Assembly (NCBI GenBank): GCA_934454405.1
Contig: CAKSFN010000008.1
Coordinates: forward strand, 1-64,000
Direction: 5' to 3'
Origin: an uncultured Eubacteriales bacterium
GTDB lineage: Bacteria; Bacillota; Clostridia; Oscillospirales; UBA644
Length of the DNA: 64,000 nt
Of this stretch, positions 55,316-63,657 are shown piece after piece. The notes under the pieces were generated by a model. That model had not been told where the DNA came from. It worked only from the letters and a program-made list of their open reading frames with translations, and ran no database searches. Made by a program: the position numbers and the translations under genes. Positions within the stretch are counted from its first letter, which is position 1. The number at the start of each line of letters is the position of its first letter.

Positions 55316-56347
55316 CTAACGGAGAGAAGCGATGTCGTAAATCAGCCTCTCCGTCTTTTCCCAACCGAGACAGGGGTCGGTTATCGACTTGCCGTAAACG
55401 CCCCCGTCGGGCTTCTGATTTCCGTCCTCGATATAAGACTCTATCATAAGCCCTTTTACAAGACTGTTGATGTTTTCCGAAAGGCGCATGCTGTGCAGGA
55501 TCTCTTTTGCGATGCGCGGCTGTTCGAAATACTGCTTGCCCGAATTTGCATGGTTTGTGTCTATTATGACCGCTGGGTTTTTAAGCCCCGCGTTTTTTTC
55601 ATAAAGCTCGCAGAGCAGTTGCAGATCCTCGTAATGATAGTTCGGTATCGTTCTGCCGTATTTGTTCGCAGAGCCTCTCAAAATCGAGTGCGCGTAGGCA
55701 TTTCCCTTGCTGTGAACCTCCCAGCCCGAATAAACGAAGGTGTGCGAATGCTGCGCCGCCGTTATCGAGTTCATCATAACCGAAAGGTCGCCTCCCGTCG
55801 GGTTTTTCATTCCGACGGGGATGTCAAGCCCGCTCGCCGTCAGTCTGTGAAGTTGATTTTCAACCGATCTTGCGCCGACCGCAACATAGGAAAGAACGTC
55901 GGAAAGATATTGATGATTTTCGGGATAAAGCATTTCGTCCGCGCATGCAAAGCCCGTCTGTTCAAGCGCTTTTATGTGCAGCTTGCGTATGGCGATAAGC
56001 CCTTTGAGCATATTCGGCAGTCCGTTCGGGTCGGGCTGATGCAGCATTCCCTTGTAACCGTCGCCCGTTGTTCTGGGCTTGTTGGTGTAGATCCGGGGAA
56101 TTATCATAATTTTGTCTTTGACTTTTTCCTGAACCTCGCGCAGCCGCGAGATATAGTCGAGAACCGCGTCCTCTCTGTCTGCCGAGCAGGGCCCGATAAC
56201 AAGCAAAAACCTGTCGCTTTCTCCCGAAAAAATCGCTTTCAGTTCTTCATTCGTTTTCTTTTTCGTAAGCGCGGATTCCTCCGAGATGGGATACATCTCC
56301 TTTATCTCGTGCAGCGTCGGAAGTTTGCGCTTGAATTCCATATTCAT
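55316..56347 (-). CDS. aroF: 3-deoxy-7-phosphoheptulonate (DAHP) synthase, class I
   Basis: A 343-residue enzyme condensing PEP and E4P, the first step of the shikimate pathway. It is the AroFGH type: VIGPCSADREDAVLDYI, PRTTGDGYKGMLHQPDPNG, and HANSGKQYFEQP for the metal site. The N-terminal extension (about 1-45) typically carries feedback control by an aromatic amino acid; which one is not clear. It is the last of eight genes in the leftward aromatic operon, four bases after tyrA. Confidence 0.93.
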   Translation of the reverse strand: MNMEFKRKLPTLHEIKEMYPISEESALTKKKTNEELKAIFSGESDRFLLVIGPCSADREDAVLDYISRLREVQEKVKDKIMIIPRIYTNKPRTTGDGYKGMLHQPDPNGLPNMLKGLIAIRKLHIKALEQTGFACADEMLYPENHQYLSDVLSYVAVGARSVENQLHRLTASGLDIPVGMKNPTGGDLSVMMNSITAAQHSHTFVYSGWEVHSKGNAYAHSILRGSANKYGRTIPNYHYEDLQLLCELYEKNAGLKNPAVIIDTNHANSGKQYFEQPRIAKEILHSMRLSENINSLVKGLMIESYIEDGNQKPDGGVYGKSITDPCLGWEKTERLIYDIASLR

Positions 56348-56351
56348 ATCT

Positions 56352-57224
56352 TTATCTCTCCCTTTTTGCGAAGCCGTCGAAAAATTTGCGTCTTTGTGTT
56401 GAAAGCCTCATCATTTCTCTCATTGTTTCGCGGTCGTCATCCTCAATGCTTTTTTTCAGCTTGTTAAACTGTGTTTCGAAGAGTTCCATTTGCGAAAGCA
56501 GTTCTTTTTTGTTCAGCAAAAACAGCTCGCTCCACATCTCGTCGTTTATCTTTGCTATGCGCGTCAGGTCGCGGAAGGAGTCCCCCGTGTACTCCGCCGT
56601 TTCCGCCGCGTCCTTGCAGACCATCAGCGAAACCGCGATACAGTGCGTCATCTGCGAAAGAAAGCCTATCATCTCGTCGTGTTTTTCCGTCGAAAGCTCC
56701 GAAATCATCTTGAAGCCGAGCGTTCTGCCGAGCTGTTTGCAGGTTTCGACGGCTTCTTTCGTGTTTTTTTCCGTCGGGGTCACGATATAATTCGCGCCGT
56801 GAAAAATTTTTGAATCCGCGTTTTCCACGCCGCTGACTTCGCGCCCCGCCATCGGATGCGCTCCGATAAATTCGAGGTCGGGACGCAGCAGCGATTGTAT
56901 TTCTTCAACAACGCCTCCCTTGACGCCCGTTACGTCCGTCAGAAGCGCGCCGCTTTTCAGATATTGCTGGTTTTCTTTTATCCAATCTATAAAAACGTGC
57001 GGATAAAGAGCAAAAACGACAAGGTCGAATTTTTTGATGTATTCGGGGTCGGGTTCCGTTTTTCCGTGCCTGATAAACCTGTGTTTCAGCGCAAAATCTA
57101 TCGAGGATTGTTTTTTGTCTATCGCGCCGACTTCGCAGCCCCGCGCGGAAAGACCCTGCGCGTAGGAGCCGCCGATAAGCCCCAGCCCGACAATCAGTAT
57201 TTTCGCGCTTTCGTCAAATCTCAT
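56352..57224 (-). CDS. tyrA: Prephenate dehydrogenase
   Basis: A 290-residue NAD-dependent enzyme making 4-hydroxyphenylpyruvate for Tyr. The Rossmann motif is ILIVGLGLIGGSYAQGL (about 9-25). FIGAHPMAGREVSGVENAD holds the catalytic His, and LSQMTHCIAVSLM is helix-rich. It has no C-terminal ACT domain, unlike the Bacillus enzyme, so direct Tyr feedback may be weak. It overlaps aroA by 11 bases. Confidence 0.93.
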   Translation of the reverse strand: MRFDESAKILIVGLGLIGGSYAQGLSARGCEVGAIDKKQSSIDFALKHRFIRHGKTEPDPEYIKKFDLVVFALYPHVFIDWIKENQQYLKSGALLTDVTGVKGGVVEEIQSLLRPDLEFIGAHPMAGREVSGVENADSKIFHGANYIVTPTEKNTKEAVETCKQLGRTLGFKMISELSTEKHDEMIGFLSQMTHCIAVSLMVCKDAAETAEYTGDSFRDLTRIAKINDEMWSELFLLNKKELLSQMELFETQFNKLKKSIEDDDRETMREMMRLSTQRRKFFDGFAKRER

Positions 57225-58422
57225 ATTTCGCCTCCGCTCCGAGTTTTTCCAAGTCTTTGAAAAACTCCGGATAACTTTTCGCGACGGCTTCCGCGCCGTC
57301 TATCTCTCCGCCCGTTACGCTTGCAAGAACGGAAAGAGCCATCACTATTCGGTGGTCGTTATGCCCCGAAAGAGGATTTTTCGGTTTTGAAATTCCGTCG
57401 GAAAAAACCGTCGCCCCGTTCTCGGAAAGATCGACGCGAACGCCGAATTTTGCAAGTTCCTCCGCCATAGCCGCCGCACGGTCGCTTTCTTTTATCTTCA
57501 ATCGTCTTGTTCCCGTGAACCTTGCACCGTGTTTCGCCGCCGCAACCGCAAACAGCACGGGCGCGAGGTCGGGACATCCCGAAACATCTGTCACCGTATT
57601 CGGCTTTCGCAGTTTTTCAAAAAGTTCCGTGCAGACTTTATCCGCTTGCAGGCTGTTTTCCGAAAGCCCGTTTACTTTTACGTTGCCGCCGACTTCGTTC
57701 AGCGCAAGCAGAAAAGCGGCGTTTGACCAGTCTTTTTCAACCTCGACTTCTCCTGCACAATATTTTTGTTTGCCTTTTATTTTGAATGTGTTCGGTTCGG
57801 TCTCTTCGATTTTGATTCCGAAGCGTTGAAGCACGTCAAGCGTTATATCGATATATTCGCGGCTCTCCACGGGCGGAACGATACGGAGATCGCTTTCTTT
57901 TTCGAGAAGGGGCAATGCAAAAAGGAGACCTGTCGCAAACTGACTGCTGATGTTGCCTTTCATTTCGTATTTCCCGCCGCGCAGAACGCCGCTCACTTTA
58001 AGAGCTGTTGCGGTCTTTTCGAGAGAAACGCCTTTTTCGCGGAAAATATCTTCATACACTCCTATGCCTCTCTGCATAAGTCTTTCCGTTCCCGTAAAAA
58101 CGGCGGGCTTTCCGTCGAGCAGCGCAAGCGGAAGAAAAAACCTCAGCGAGCTTCCGCTTTCGCGGCAGCCGAACACCGCTCCGTCGGCTTTTTTTATGCC
58201 GCCCTTTATGCGCAATGCTCCGTCGCCCTCTTTTTCGACGGTTGCCCCGAGCGCTTTTATGCAGTCGGTCGTCGCGTCGATGTCCTCGCTTCTTTCTATC
58301 CCCCGAATGACGCTTTCCCCCTCGGAAAGCGCCGCGCAGATAAGGTGGCGGTGCGCGTAACTCTTTGACGGCGGCGCGCAGATTTCGCCGTGCGCCCTGT
58401 ATGGGCTGAACGTCACTTTCAT
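57214..58422 (-). CDS. aroA: 3-phosphoshikimate 1-carboxyvinyltransferase (EPSP synthase)
   Basis: A 402-residue enzyme joining PEP to shikimate 3-phosphate. PPSKSYAHRHLICAALSEGES is the N-terminal substrate loop. The position of the class I Gly-Asn-Ala-Gly-Thr motif reads FGCRESGSSLRFFLPL, a class II-like form that may tolerate glyphosate. A late NDHRIVMALSVLA segment carries catalytic residues. It is shorter than the usual 430 residues. It overlaps aroQ by four bases. Confidence 0.93.
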   Translation of the reverse strand: MKVTFSPYRAHGEICAPPSKSYAHRHLICAALSEGESVIRGIERSEDIDATTDCIKALGATVEKEGDGALRIKGGIKKADGAVFGCRESGSSLRFFLPLALLDGKPAVFTGTERLMQRGIGVYEDIFREKGVSLEKTATALKVSGVLRGGKYEMKGNISSQFATGLLFALPLLEKESDLRIVPPVESREYIDITLDVLQRFGIKIEETEPNTFKIKGKQKYCAGEVEVEKDWSNAAFLLALNEVGGNVKVNGLSENSLQADKVCTELFEKLRKPNTVTDVSGCPDLAPVLFAVAAAKHGARFTGTRRLKIKESDRAAAMAEELAKFGVRVDLSENGATVFSDGISKPKNPLSGHNDHRIVMALSVLASVTGGEIDGAEAVAKSYPEFFKDLEKLGAEAKYEI

Positions 58423-58862
58423 TTTTCTTTTCTTCCGTTCTTCACAAGATGATCGAGCGCGAGCAGGTATCCGTCAAAGCCCTTGCCCGTAACCGTAAGG
58501 CACGCAACTTCCCGTATATAACTCACCTGACGGAAAGCCTCTCTTTTCGACACTTCGGAAAGATGAACTTCAACGGTCGGAATCCCGACGCCCTTTATCG
58601 CGTCCGCTATCGCCACGCTGGTGTGCGTGTAAGCCGCCGGATTGAAAATAATGCCGTCGATCCCGTCAAAATACGCTTTCTGTATCGCGTCCACAAGGTC
58701 TCCCTCGTGATTTGACTGATAGAATTCGACTTCCGCGCCTGTCTCGGCGGCGTGGTTTCTTATCAGACCGACAAGGTCCTCGTAACTCTGTCTGCCGTAT
58801 ATTTCGGGCTCGCGAATACCGAGCATATTGATGTTAGGGCCGTTCAAAACAAGAATTTTCAT
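58419..58862 (-). CDS. aroQ: 3-dehydroquinate dehydratase, type II
   Basis: A 147-residue dodecameric dehydratase. LNGPNINMLGIREPEIYG contains the active-site Tyr, then EFYQSNHEGDLVDAIQKA, NPAAYTHTSVAIADA and EVHLSEVSKREAFR. It converts 3-dehydroquinate to 3-dehydroshikimate. It shares one base with aroEK upstream. Confidence 0.96.
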   Translation of the reverse strand: MKILVLNGPNINMLGIREPEIYGRQSYEDLVGLIRNHAAETGAEVEFYQSNHEGDLVDAIQKAYFDGIDGIIFNPAAYTHTSVAIADAIKGVGIPTVEVHLSEVSKREAFRQVSYIREVACLTVTGKGFDGYLLALDHLVKNGRKEK

Positions 58863-60100
58863 TATAGATCAAGTTCCTTTCGGACGGCTTGCGCAACCGC
58901 CCCGATTTCATCGTTTGATTTTACCGTTACGTCCGCCGCTTTTTCACATATCGGAAATCTTTCGTTATAAAGTCTTTCCAACGCCTCTTTTGTTGACGAA
59001 AGAGGTCTGTCGGAGGTCGCCGTCAGCAGGAAAAGGTCTCTGTCGAGAAAGACGGTTATGCCGTTTTTCTTCATTTTACGAATGTTTTCTTCTCGCAGTA
59101 CCGCTCCGCCTCCCGTCGCCGTAATACTTCCCGTTTTTTCCGCGGCTTTTGCGATGACTTTGCTTTCCGCGTCTCTGAATGCTTTTTCTCCGTTTTTGCG
59201 GATAAAGTCTGCTATGGGTTCTCCGAATTTTTCAACGAGCGTCGCGTCCGTGTCCTCAAACGGCATGCCTGTCAGCTCCGCCAGCTTTCTGCCCACGGAG
59301 CTTTTGCCCGAGGACGGCATTCCGATAAGAAAAACATTTCTTTTTTCATTTAATATTTTTCTGTAAACCTCGTCGGTTTTTCTTTCATCCGCGTCCTTGC
59401 CGAGGAACAGCGCCGAGGCGTAAACCGCCTGCGAGACAAGCATATAAAGACCGCCGCTTGCGTTTATCCCTTTTTTTTGCGCATCCAGCACAAGCTCCGT
59501 CCGCAGCGGGTTGAATATTGCGTCAAGCACCGTTTCAAGCTGAGGAAACGCGGAAATATCTATCGGCGACGCGTCCGTTTTCGGAAACATTCCGACAGGT
59601 GTCGTGTTTATTATTATCTGTGCGTCGGAGTGCTTTTCCGCCGCTTCTTCATAGGTCACGGCGTCGTCTTTTTTCGTTCTTGAAACGCGGAAAACTTCTT
59701 TTGCGCCGAGATCCTCCGCCACCGCGCACGCCGTTTTCGAGGTTCCTCCCGTTCCGAGAACAAGAACCTTTTTCCTTTTCATATCCGCGCCCGCGTGAAG
59801 CGCCAGCGCCCTCATTCCCGCAAAATCCGTGTTGTCGCCGAACAGTTTTCCTCCTCTGTTGACAACCGCGTTGACCGCGCCTGTTTTTTTTGCGCGTTCC
59901 GATATTTCATCAAGGTAAGGAATTACCGTCTGTTTGTAAGGAATTGTTACGTTGACCGCTTTGAAATCTTTTTTGCGAAACAGCTCTTCCATCTCGTCGG
60001 CGCTCAGTTCGCGGAGTTCGTACTCATAATCGGCAAGCAGGGCGTGAATTTCTTTTGAAAAGCTGTGTCCGAGCTTTTCGCCGAGCAAACCGTATTTCAT
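58862..60100 (-). CDS. Bifunctional shikimate dehydrogenase–shikimate kinase
   Basis: A 412-residue fusion of AroE and AroK. The N-terminal half (about 1-245) is shikimate dehydrogenase: GEKLGHSFSKEIH, NVTIPYKQTVIPY, VNAVVNRGGKLFGDNTDFAG and VLGTGGTSKTACAVAEDLG. The C-terminal part (about 255-412) is shikimate kinase: P-loop IGMPSSGKSSVGRKLAEL, FEDTDATLVEK and ATGGGAVLREENI. The two catalyse consecutive steps. ATG 60100 overlaps the aroC stop (ATGA), and GGGGAT lies upstream; the longer ORF reaching back into aroC is rejected. Confidence 0.93.
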   Translation of the reverse strand: MKYGLLGEKLGHSFSKEIHALLADYEYELRELSADEMEELFRKKDFKAVNVTIPYKQTVIPYLDEISERAKKTGAVNAVVNRGGKLFGDNTDFAGMRALALHAGADMKRKKVLVLGTGGTSKTACAVAEDLGAKEVFRVSRTKKDDAVTYEEAAEKHSDAQIIINTTPVGMFPKTDASPIDISAFPQLETVLDAIFNPLRTELVLDAQKKGINASGGLYMLVSQAVYASALFLGKDADERKTDEVYRKILNEKRNVFLIGMPSSGKSSVGRKLAELTGMPFEDTDATLVEKFGEPIADFIRKNGEKAFRDAESKVIAKAAEKTGSITATGGGAVLREENIRKMKKNGITVFLDRDLFLLTATSDRPLSSTKEALERLYNERFPICEKAADVTVKSNDEIGAVAQAVRKELDL

Positions 60101-61194
60101 TGTCTTATCCCCTCTGCCAAAAAATCCGTTCCGTATCTCTGCGCAAGCAAATCCGCCGTGACGAGCGCCGCCGCGCTGTCTATAACGGGGCATATCCTGC
60201 GGACTATCGCGGGGTCGTGTCTGCCGTGAACGGAAATGCTCGCGTTTTCGCCTTTTATAAAGTCAACGGTTTTCTGTTCTTTCGCTATCGACGGGGTCGG
60301 CTTTACGACGCATCTGAAAATAACGGGCATTCCGTTTGTGATGCCGCCGTTTATGCCGCCGTTGTTGTTCGTTTCGCAGACCGTTTTGCCGTTTTCGACG
60401 CGAAATGCGTCGTTGCATTCTCCTGCCCTCTTTTCCGCAAACCCGAAGCCGAGCCCGAAATCCACGCCTTTAACGCCGCCGAGACTGAACAAGGCGTGCG
60501 AAAGAAGACCTTCGAAAGAGTCGAACCACGGTTCTCCCACGCCTGCGGGCAGTCCGAAGACGGCAGTCTGCGTTATTCCCCCCACGCTGTCGTTTTCTGC
60601 GCGCGCCGCAAGTATCTTTTTCGTCATTTCTTCTCCGCGAGCCTTGTCAAGCGTCGGAAAATCGGCTTTTTCGAGCGTTTCGATATCTTTTTCGATGTCC
60701 TCAAAACCGCGGTCGTTCACTCCTGCGCATTGCAGAATGTGCGTGCCTGTTTTTATTCCGAGTTTTTCGAGCGCGGGCAGAAGAATGCCGCCCGCCGCGA
60801 CGAGCGCCGCCGTTATCCTTCCCGAAAAATGACCGCCTCCGCGATAGTCCTCATACCCGTGATACTTGCAAAAAGCCGAATAATCCGCGTGCGACGGGCG
60901 CGCAAGACCGTATTGATAATCCCTGCTCCGCGTGTTCTCGTTCGGGATTATTATGCAGACAGGAGTTCCTGCGGTTTTTCCGTTGAAAACTCCGCTGACG
61001 ATATGAAAATCATCCTGTTCCCGACGCGAAGTTTCCGCCGCAGAGGACGGACGGCGACGGGAAAGCATTCGGGCTATATTTTCTTCCGAGACTTCGATGC
61101 CCGGCGCAAGACCGTCCAGAACGACGCCCACCGCGTCTCCGTGACTTTCTCCGAATATCGTTGCGCAGACGCTTTGTCCGAACGTGTTTTTCAT
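60097..61194 (-). CDS. aroC: Chorismate synthase
   Basis: A 365-residue FMN-dependent enzyme forming chorismate from EPSP. FGESHGDAVGVVLDGLAPG, the flavin-region RPSSAAETSRREQDD, GGGHFSGRITAALVAAGG and the C-terminal GRHDPAIVRRICPV are all intact. One base separates it from aroB, and it overlaps aroEK by four bases. Confidence 0.96.
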   Translation of the reverse strand: MKNTFGQSVCATIFGESHGDAVGVVLDGLAPGIEVSEENIARMLSRRRPSSAAETSRREQDDFHIVSGVFNGKTAGTPVCIIIPNENTRSRDYQYGLARPSHADYSAFCKYHGYEDYRGGGHFSGRITAALVAAGGILLPALEKLGIKTGTHILQCAGVNDRGFEDIEKDIETLEKADFPTLDKARGEEMTKKILAARAENDSVGGITQTAVFGLPAGVGEPWFDSFEGLLSHALFSLGGVKGVDFGLGFGFAEKRAGECNDAFRVENGKTVCETNNNGGINGGITNGMPVIFRCVVKPTPSIAKEQKTVDFIKGENASISVHGRHDPAIVRRICPVIDSAAALVTADLLAQRYGTDFLAEGIRQ

Positions 61195-61195
61195 C

Positions 61196-62194
61196 TTAAT
61201 TCTCCTTTTCGAAAAGGTATTCGGGAACGATTTTTTTGAATTCGAAAGAGCCTATTTTCGGAACATATACCGCCGCGACCGTTCCCTCTTCCGATTTTTT
61301 ATCGTGTCTTACGAACGGGAGCAGTTCTTCCGCGGAATACTCCGTTTCCGTGGGCAGACCGTATTTTTTAAGAACGGCGATAATTCTTTCTTTTGCTTCT
61401 TTTCCGCACATCGGAATCATTCCGAGAGCGACGCATTCGCCGTGCAGAAGCCTTCCCTCGTTCGCGCTTTCTATTGCGTGACCTATCGTATGCCCGAAAT
61501 TAAGCACCTTTCGCAGCCCCTTTTCTTCGGGGTCTTTTTCGATGACTTTTTTCTTTATCAGAAGCGCTTTTTCTATTATCTGCGGCAGATCCTTTTGTAA
61601 ATCATCGCTTTTTTCAAGCAGTTCAAACAGCTTTTCGTCGCTTGTCGCCGCCATTTTTATCGCTTCCGCAAGCCCCGCGCGCAGTTGCCGCGCGTCGAGC
61701 GTTTTGAGCACCGTCGGGTCTATAATAACTTTTTTCGGCTGATAAAACGCTCCTATCGCGTTTTTAACGCCGTTTAAGTCAACCGCGGTCTTTCCTCCGA
61801 CCGACGAATCTATTTGCGAAAGAAGAGTTGTCGGAATATTATAAAAATCTATTCCGCGCATATAGCACGCCGCGGCAAATCCGCTGAGGTCTCCGACAAC
61901 GCCGCCTCCGACCGCAACCACGCAGTCCTTGCGCGTAAAAGAGTTTTCGAGCATTATCGAAAGCAGTTTCAGAAAGTTTTCGGGGCTTTTGCTCTTTTCA
62001 CCCTGTTCAACCGTCACGATAACGGGCTGTTCGCATCGGTCGGCGACGGTTTTCGAATATTCTTCGGGAACGCCCGCGTCCGTAACGACAAGCACTTTTC
62101 TGTCAAGACTGAGAATCTCTCCGGTTTTTTTTAAGGCGCCGTTTTCGATAATGATATAATAGCTCTCCTGACCGAGCTCAACGGGAATACGCAT
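61196..62194 (-). CDS. aroB: 3-dehydroquinate synthase
   Basis: A 332-residue NAD- and metal-dependent enzyme making 3-dehydroquinate from DAHP. VTVEQGEKSKSPENF, GGGVVGDLSGFAAACYMRGI, PTTLLSQIDSSVGGKTAVD and NFGHTIGHAIES (metal His) are present. AGGAGG eight bases before ATG 62194 sets the start 21 codons inside the longest ORF. It begins 13 bases after pheA. Confidence 0.95.
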   Translation of the reverse strand: MRIPVELGQESYYIIIENGALKKTGEILSLDRKVLVVTDAGVPEEYSKTVADRCEQPVIVTVEQGEKSKSPENFLKLLSIMLENSFTRKDCVVAVGGGVVGDLSGFAAACYMRGIDFYNIPTTLLSQIDSSVGGKTAVDLNGVKNAIGAFYQPKKVIIDPTVLKTLDARQLRAGLAEAIKMAATSDEKLFELLEKSDDLQKDLPQIIEKALLIKKKVIEKDPEEKGLRKVLNFGHTIGHAIESANEGRLLHGECVALGMIPMCGKEAKERIIAVLKKYGLPTETEYSAEELLPFVRHDKKSEEGTVAAVYVPKIGSFEFKKIVPEYLFEKEN

Positions 62195-62207
62195 TTTGCG
62201 ATCCTCC

Positions 62208-63308
62208 TTATTTGACGTTGTTTGCATAGTAGCTTCCGACAAGGCGAAGCTTTGCACAGACCGCCGAAAGCTCCTGCATCATTTCTTTGCCGTTTTCCGT
62301 GTTGACGTTGCCTTCCGCCTCGATATAGAAGTAATAATTCCATTGAAGCCCTTTCATCGGGCGGCTTCTCAGGCTTCTCATATTGAAGCCGTGCGCGCCG
62401 ATGATGTTAAGCGCTCCGGCAAGAGAGCCCGCTTCGTTGCGAACCGTGAACATCAGCAGAAAGTTTTCGTTCTCCCTTCTGCCCGAAACCGCCGGAATGT
62501 TTCTTGCGCGTGAGAAAGAGCCGAAACGGGTGGCGTTGTTTTTGCTGTCGTTTATCTCTTTCGCAATAATGTTCAGTCCGAACGTCCGCGCCGTATCCTC
62601 GGACGCTATCGCCGCCGTTGTCGGGTCGTTCAGCTCTTTGACGTACTTTGCCGCAAGCGCGGTGTTGGAATATGTCTTTGTTTCATATCCGCGCGCCCGC
62701 AGAAACGCGTCGCACTGCTGAAGCGCCTGCGGATGGCTGACAACGGTTTTTATTGTTTCCTCCGTCGTTCCCTCGCAGGCAACGAGGTCGTGAACTATTG
62801 CGACGTCGATGACCTGATTTATATAGAGGTCTCCCGAAAAAACCATATCCATAACCGCGCCGACTTCGCCCGCGTAGCTGTTTTCGAGAGGAAGCACCGC
62901 GCAGTCACATTCGCCGCTTTCGACCGCCTTATAAGCCCCGTCAAATTCGCGGAAGGCTTCAAGCTCCGCTTCGGGGAACATTCTTTTTGCCGCCAGATGA
63001 GAAAACGCGCCCTCCGCGCCGCAGTAAGAGACCTTAATTCCCTCTATCGCCTTTGACTGATATTCGCAGGAAACATCGATGTTGTTGCGAAGAAAACGGA
63101 CGTAGTACGGTTCTATCTCCGCGTTCTCGATAAAACTTCTGTTTTTGTTTATCAGGTCTTCCTCTCTCGCGGGATCGCGGACGGAAAGCCCGTGCTCCTT
63201 TTTGTAGCCCGCGATTTTCGCGCACTCGTTCATTCTTTTTTCGAACAGGCGCGCCATCTGCTTGTCGATGGCGTTGATTTCTTTTCTCGACCGTTCAAGT
63301 TCGTTCAT
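62208..63308 (-). CDS. pheA: Bifunctional chorismate mutase / prephenate dehydratase
   Basis: A 366-residue P-protein. The AroQ-type mutase is about 1-85 (LERSRKEINAIDKQMARLFE). The dehydratase is about 92-270 (VSYCGAEGAFSHLAA, LPLENSYAGEVGAVMD, NNATRFGSFSR). The ACT domain is about 285-355 (TVRNEAGSLAGALNIIGAHG, then RSRPMKG), the usual Phe feedback site. ATG 63308 lies nine bases after GAGGTG; a GTG four codons upstream overlaps that site. It is the first structural gene of the aromatic operon, directly after the attenuator. Confidence 0.95.
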   Translation of the reverse strand: MNELERSRKEINAIDKQMARLFEKRMNECAKIAGYKKEHGLSVRDPAREEDLINKNRSFIENAEIEPYYVRFLRNNIDVSCEYQSKAIEGIKVSYCGAEGAFSHLAAKRMFPEAELEAFREFDGAYKAVESGECDCAVLPLENSYAGEVGAVMDMVFSGDLYINQVIDVAIVHDLVACEGTTEETIKTVVSHPQALQQCDAFLRARGYETKTYSNTALAAKYVKELNDPTTAAIASEDTARTFGLNIIAKEINDSKNNATRFGSFSRARNIPAVSGRRENENFLLMFTVRNEAGSLAGALNIIGAHGFNMRSLRSRPMKGLQWNYYFYIEAEGNVNTENGKEMMQELSAVCAKLRLVGSYYANNVK

Positions 63309-63360
63309 TTTACATAACACCTCATTTTTTTCGGGTTTGCGTCCCGCTTTTCCTTAATAA

Positions 63361-63394
63361 AAACTAAAAAGCGGCTCCTTTTCGGAAGCCGCCT
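63361..63394 (-). terminator. Attenuator terminator before pheA
   Basis: On the leftward strand AAGGCGGCTTCC pairs with GGAGCCGCTTT, with one bulged T, and is followed by TTTTTAGTTTTT. It lies between the leader ORF and the pheA ribosome site. Its left arm (63385-63392) can instead pair perfectly over eight bases with GAAGCCGC at 63451-63458 inside the leader ORF, an antiterminator. Confidence 0.8.
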
Positions 63395-63421
63395 TACGGA
63401 TAACCTTGTATCGTCGCCTTT

Positions 63422-63595
63422 TTACGCCGACGCGTTCAAAAGCGTTTCCTGCGGCTTCATTTTTCCGAAAAAATAATAAAAAAAGCAGTACGAAAAAAAG
63501 CGTACTGCGTAATAGCGCGCGGAAGACGCAGTCTCACGGCTGCGGACAGACTCGGACACGGAATTTTTGACGTTGTTTTTTCTGCTTTTTGTCAT
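63422..63595 (-). CDS. Phe/Tyr-rich leader peptide of the aromatic operon
   Basis: A 57-codon ORF with GGAGGTG (63603-63609) seven bases before its ATG. Residues 28-43 read YYAVRFFSYCFFYYFF: six Phe and five Tyr in 16 positions. The rest is rich in Ser, Lys and Arg and matches no known protein. It starts about 27 bases after the predicted transcription start and stops 113 bases before pheA. It resembles leader peptides of ribosome-mediated attenuators such as pheL, but is longer. Part of the aromatic run is the T tract of a hairpin (63477-63508), so the bias could in part be a by-product. Translation is inferred. Confidence 0.65.
   Translation of the reverse strand: MTKSRKNNVKNSVSESVRSRETASSARYYAVRFFSYCFFYYFFGKMKPQETLLNASA
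63477..63532 (-). promoter_or_regulatory. Mutually exclusive hairpins inside the leader ORF
   Basis: On the leftward strand ACTGCG (63527-63532) can pair with CGCAGT (63504-63509). The same bases also form the left arm GCAGTACG (63501-63508) of a second stem with CGTACTGC (63485-63492), which is followed by seven T, a terminator shape. The first Tyr pair lies just before the shared arm, where a stalled ribosome would cover it. Confidence 0.55.
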
Positions 63596-63628
63596 TTTTC
63601 CGCACCTCCGTCTCAAAATACCGATTTA

Positions 63629-63657
63629 ATTTTACCCCAATAATCCGTATTTGTCAA
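63629..63657 (-). promoter_or_regulatory. Promoter of the aromatic operon
   Basis: The reverse strand has TTGACA (63652-63657), a 17-base spacer and TAAAAT (63629-63634). Transcription should begin near 63622, giving a leader of about 310 bases before pheA. Confidence 0.8.

Noticed and set aside
60055..61239. 394-codon open frame opposite aroC
   Set aside because: Antisense shadow; aroC is complete.
63309..63622. T-box leader upstream of pheA
   Set aside because: No GGTGGNACCGCG-like T-box sequence and no stem I features were found on the leftward strand; the leader ORF explains the region better.
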